A stretch of DNA of 64,000 nt from positions 62,001 to 126,000 of the forward strand of contig NW_026516780.1 of assembly GCF_025766255.1 (NCBI RefSeq). The letters run 5' to 3'. Source of the DNA: Zychaea mexicana (Eukaryota; Mucoromycota; Mucoromycetes; Mucorales; Lichtheimiaceae). Positions 61,894 through 64,000 of this stretch are shown in pieces. The notes below the pieces were generated by a model, which saw only the letters and a list, made by a program, of their open reading frames with translations, did no database searches and was not told the origin of the DNA. The translations under genes and the position numbers were made by a program. The first letter of the stretch is position 1. The number at the start of each line of letters is the position of its first letter.

Positions 61894-62334
61894 TTAGTTT
61901 AACATATTACCTATTATTTTACCTAAATTAATTGTACTACCACTACAGATGTAAACTTTTTTTGGTTTTATTTTTATTTTTCTAATTTTTTTTATGTCTT
62001 TTTTTCTTTTATAATCACTTTTTTCTATAATCACATCTTCAATGTTTATTTTTTTATTTCTTTTTCTTTTTTGGGGAATATGCTTTTTGCTATGAACACA
62101 GCATAGATAATCTGGTTTTTCACCATTAAGATTAGTTCTAATTTTCGTTTGACACATATAACCTTCTTTCTTACCCCTTTTGTGAACATAAGTACATACA
62201 CTAGCACTACTATTAATATACCAAAAGTAATTGGATTTAGTGTCATCTACTTTATTTTTGATAATATCACCCATTATTTTTTTTTTACTTTCAATTTTTT
62301 CAACCAACATTTCTCTATCAAAATATTCTTCCAT
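61894..62334 (-). CDS. Lys-rich Cys/His-cluster protein, possibly of large-DNA-virus origin
   Basis: An uninterrupted 146-codon ORF, ATG at 62334 and TAA at 61894, with about a quarter Lys plus Arg. The centre has a Cys/His cluster: CTYVHKRGKKEGYMC and, 15-20 residues later, CCVHSKKH. The arrangement C...x..RG...G..C plus C..H is a zinc-binding pattern I recall as common in proteins of AT-rich nucleocytoplasmic large DNA viruses. The C-terminus is a strongly basic, Ile/Lys-rich tail. Upstream sequence (62335-62680) is nearly pure AT, as in promoters of such genomes. I cannot name a family, and the viral link is from memory of the pattern, not a search. The ORF being intact suggests recent arrival or selection. 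Confidence 0.45.
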   Translation of the reverse strand: MEEYFDREMLVEKIESKKKIMGDIIKNKVDDTKSNYFWYINSSASVCTYVHKRGKKEGYMCQTKIRTNLNGEKPDYLCCVHSKKHIPQKRKRNKKINIEDVIIEKSDYKRKKDIKKIRKIKIKPKKVYICSGSTINLGKIIGNMLN

Positions 62335-62691
62335 AACTTACTGCATAATGTTCTCAATTGAATTAATCATAAACACTTTGCATATAAGAATCTCCTTATT
62401 GAGAATAACCATTTTTGTTTTTTTATAAAATAACTTTATTAAAATTATTTGGTATTATATTTTTTCTAAATAAAAAATTCAATTTTTTTATTTTTCAAAA
62501 ATTAAAGTAATGGAGTTTAAAATTAATTTAATTTTAAAATCTATCTTTTATTTAGGTAATAATTTTATATTATAAAACTATTCAATTTTTTTTATAAATA
62601 AAACTTAATAGTATGCATAATTTCAAACTCAGAATGAATTAAAATCTTATTATTTTGATAAAAATTTATAAATTATTTTAGTTTTACTACT
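62335..62691. other. AT-only spacer within the island
   Basis: Almost pure A/T with no ORF of note. It separates the minus-strand ORF from the plus-strand mini-ORFs and is a likely divergent promoter if either is expressed. Confidence 0.5.
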
Positions 62692-62912
62692 ATGGGTGTA
62701 CCTGTAGTGAAGAAAAATGATAGAATATATAATAATGAACATGATCTTATAAAAAAATATGTTACAATATATAAATTTAATATAAAAAATATAGCTTATG
62801 ATCCGTTTTATTTATGAATATAGTTAAAAAGATATTTTATGAAAAAGAATATATTGAAATTATTAATAATGGCGGAAATAGAGATAATGAACATAAAAAT
62901 ATAATTGAATAA
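62692..62912 (+). other. Two overlapping short AT-rich ORFs (possible broken gene)
   Basis: ORF a, 62692-62817 (41 residues), and ORF b, 62814-62912 (32 residues), overlap as ATGA. Both are rich in Ile, Asn, Lys and Tyr with AT-ending codons. Together they could be one AT-rich gene split by a frameshift, or two decayed pieces. No family recognised. Confidence 0.3.
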
Positions 62913-63000
62913 TTATGTATCTTCATATAATCTTATTATTCTTTGTATTAATATAAAATAATTAAAAAATATTATGTTCAGGATTGTTAATAAAATATAG

Positions 63001-63754
63001 AAAATACAAAAGTATTTTATTTATTATATCAATGTTAAAAATAACCTTACAGGCTAAAGGTTTTGATAAATCAAAACTTATTTTTTAACATTATAATACA
63101 AAAGAAAATAAAAAATAATATTTTTATTTTTCCTACTAGTAGATATATTGACAAATAAAAATAAAATAAATGATCATATGATCATTTTATTTTACCAATG
63201 AAATTTTTAATTTCATTTTTTTATTGGTCAAATATTAAAATATAAATTAAGAAATAAATAAAATTTATTTCTACTAGTAGAAATGGGATTAACCCATTTC
63301 TTTCTTTTAAACTTTTAGAAAATATAAAAAACTAATAATTAATTATTGGATTTTTTAATTTTCAGAATTATATTTAGTTATATATTTTGAATAACCAATG
63401 AAAAATAAAAATAAAAAATTGATTGGTTAATCATTTTTTTAATTTATTTTTATTGAGTTATTCTACCAGTAGGAAAAATAAAAATACAATTTTTTCTTTT
63501 TTTTTAATTGTTTTGAAATAATGTGCCAAGAAAATATTTGTGGTTACACAAATATCTTAGCATTAATTATTTCTAGAAGTAATAGATAAATAATTTTGTA
63601 AACATTTATGTTTACTAACAATTATATTTCTTTTTATTTAAACATTGAAAAACAATTATTTTTAATAAAAATAATTATGTTTTTGTAACCAACAAGGTAA
63701 TGCAGTACCCACTGTATTGATCTACAAGGTTCATAATAAACCTTTAGGTTTATT
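63001..63754. repeat. Array of about thirteen consecutive stem-loops / palindromes
   Basis: Perfect or near-perfect inverted repeats follow one another with little spacing: 63001-63018; 63031-63092 (three-way junction: outer stem 63031-63044 with 63078-63092, inner stems 63045-63060 and 63061-63076); 63104-63132; 63161-63193 (centre TGATCATATGATCA); 63194-63228; 63250-63272; 63279-63301; 63332-63349; 63390-63462 (arms of about 34 bp); 63520-63564; 63598-63615; 63648-63684; 63735-63754. Palindromic CTACTAGTAG-like cores lie between stems at 63132-63142, 63270-63280 and 63461-63473 (a diverged copy). No ORF runs through the array. Confidence 0.8.
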
Positions 63755-63839
63755 ATAGAATGTATATGGTGCAACCGATTTTAAATAGACAAAAATGAAA
63801 TTTATAACAAAATTTGATTTCAAATCCCGCTACTATAAA

Positions 63840-64000
63840 AGGAAATTATTACATGCGACTAGGGCGACGATGGGAGGTGAAGACAGTTTTTGCTTTTTTG
63901 TAAAGCTCATCTACTACGCGGCCATCAACATTCCCTCCAGCATAAATCTCTATATAAAGCCATGATTTGGCAGCGAAGCGCCGGATCATTGGTAAAGAAA
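63840..64000 (-). pseudogene. C-terminal fragment of a DNA transposase (partial, runs off window)
   Basis: Normal base composition returns here. The minus strand is open from the window end through about 63850 and encodes AAKSWLYIEIYAGGN and later ELYKKAKTVFTSHRRPSR. This has the flavour of the C-terminal helix region of fungal transposases ending in KYKSHRR-like motifs. It continues beyond the window, so length and integrity are unknown. Family assignment is tentative. Confidence 0.35.

Larger units (their letters stand above)
61870..63830. mobile_element. Extremely AT-rich island, candidate foreign insertion
   Basis: A block of about 2 kb whose base composition drops sharply against both flanks, with long stretches of only A and T. 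It carries a Lys/Ile/Asn-rich ORF (61894-62334, minus), two tiny overlapping ORFs (62692-62912, plus) and a dense series of stem-loops (63001-63754). Codons are almost all AT-ending (AAA, AAT, ATA), unlike every gene in the window. It lies in transposon remnants. Possible sources are a large DNA virus, an organelle or plasmid genome, or an unknown AT-rich element. Boundaries are estimated by eye from composition. Confidence 0.75.

Overview
The window is nuclear DNA of a filamentous early-diverging fungus. The best fit is Mucoromycota, probably Mucorales. The evidence is dense short GT..AG introns (most 50-150 bp, 3-15 exons per gene), compact intergenic regions, fungal proteins such as a Bem1/Scd2 scaffold and a mitochondrial bL12, and animal-like genes kept in Mucoromycota such as a T-cell immunomodulatory protein homologue, NIPSNAP and Rab4. 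I cannot name the genus from sequence alone.

From 1 to about 46,100 the window is ordinary housekeeping euchromatin. In order: 3' end of PDX1/SNZ (+); mitochondrial 3-oxoacyl-ACP synthase (+); NIPSNAP (-); decayed sequence including a probable remnant of a queuosine-salvage paralogue; the intact queuosine-salvage gene (-); a Dpb3/CHRAC-type histone-fold protein (+); UTP6 (-); a TIP/ITFG1-like FG-GAP membrane protein (+); NADP-isocitrate dehydrogenase (+); RhoGDI (+); mitochondrial bL12 (-); CCR4-NOT subunit NOT3/5 (-); eRF3 (+); Rab4 (+); a Bem1-like SH3-SH3-PX-PB1 scaffold (-); a 976-residue single-pass membrane protein of unknown function (+); a COPI-associated/Tvp15-like four-helix protein (-); and glutathione reductase (-). 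I rebuilt the exons by hand. Nearly all reading frames close across every junction. The IDH gene has a stop codon embedded in a splice donor, so splicing can swap the C-terminus. Two genes use microexons of 10 and 11 nt.

From about 46,100 to 64,000 the window becomes gene-poor and repeat-rich. It contains a near-complete but frameshifted piggyBac transposon between TTAA sites (50,184-52,942), a duplicated block of about 200-300 bp on either side of it, and a strongly diverged PP4 regulatory subunit 3 gene (PSY2/SMEK). The C-terminus of that gene has four near-identical 336-bp repeats and a 1-nt frameshift. Next come a truncated LINE fragment and a decayed transposon with a DDE-like domain plus a 3'-5' exonuclease-like domain.

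The most unusual part is a sharply bounded, extremely AT-rich island at about 61,870-63,830. It carries one Lys-rich ORF with a Cys/His cluster of a kind I associate with AT-rich large DNA viruses, two short overlapping AT-rich ORFs, and a run of about thirteen consecutive stem-loops in some 760 bp, one of them a three-way junction. It lies inside the transposon remnant region. An endogenous large-DNA-virus or organelle-derived insertion, or an unknown structured mobile element, are the leading explanations; the sequence alone does not decide between them.
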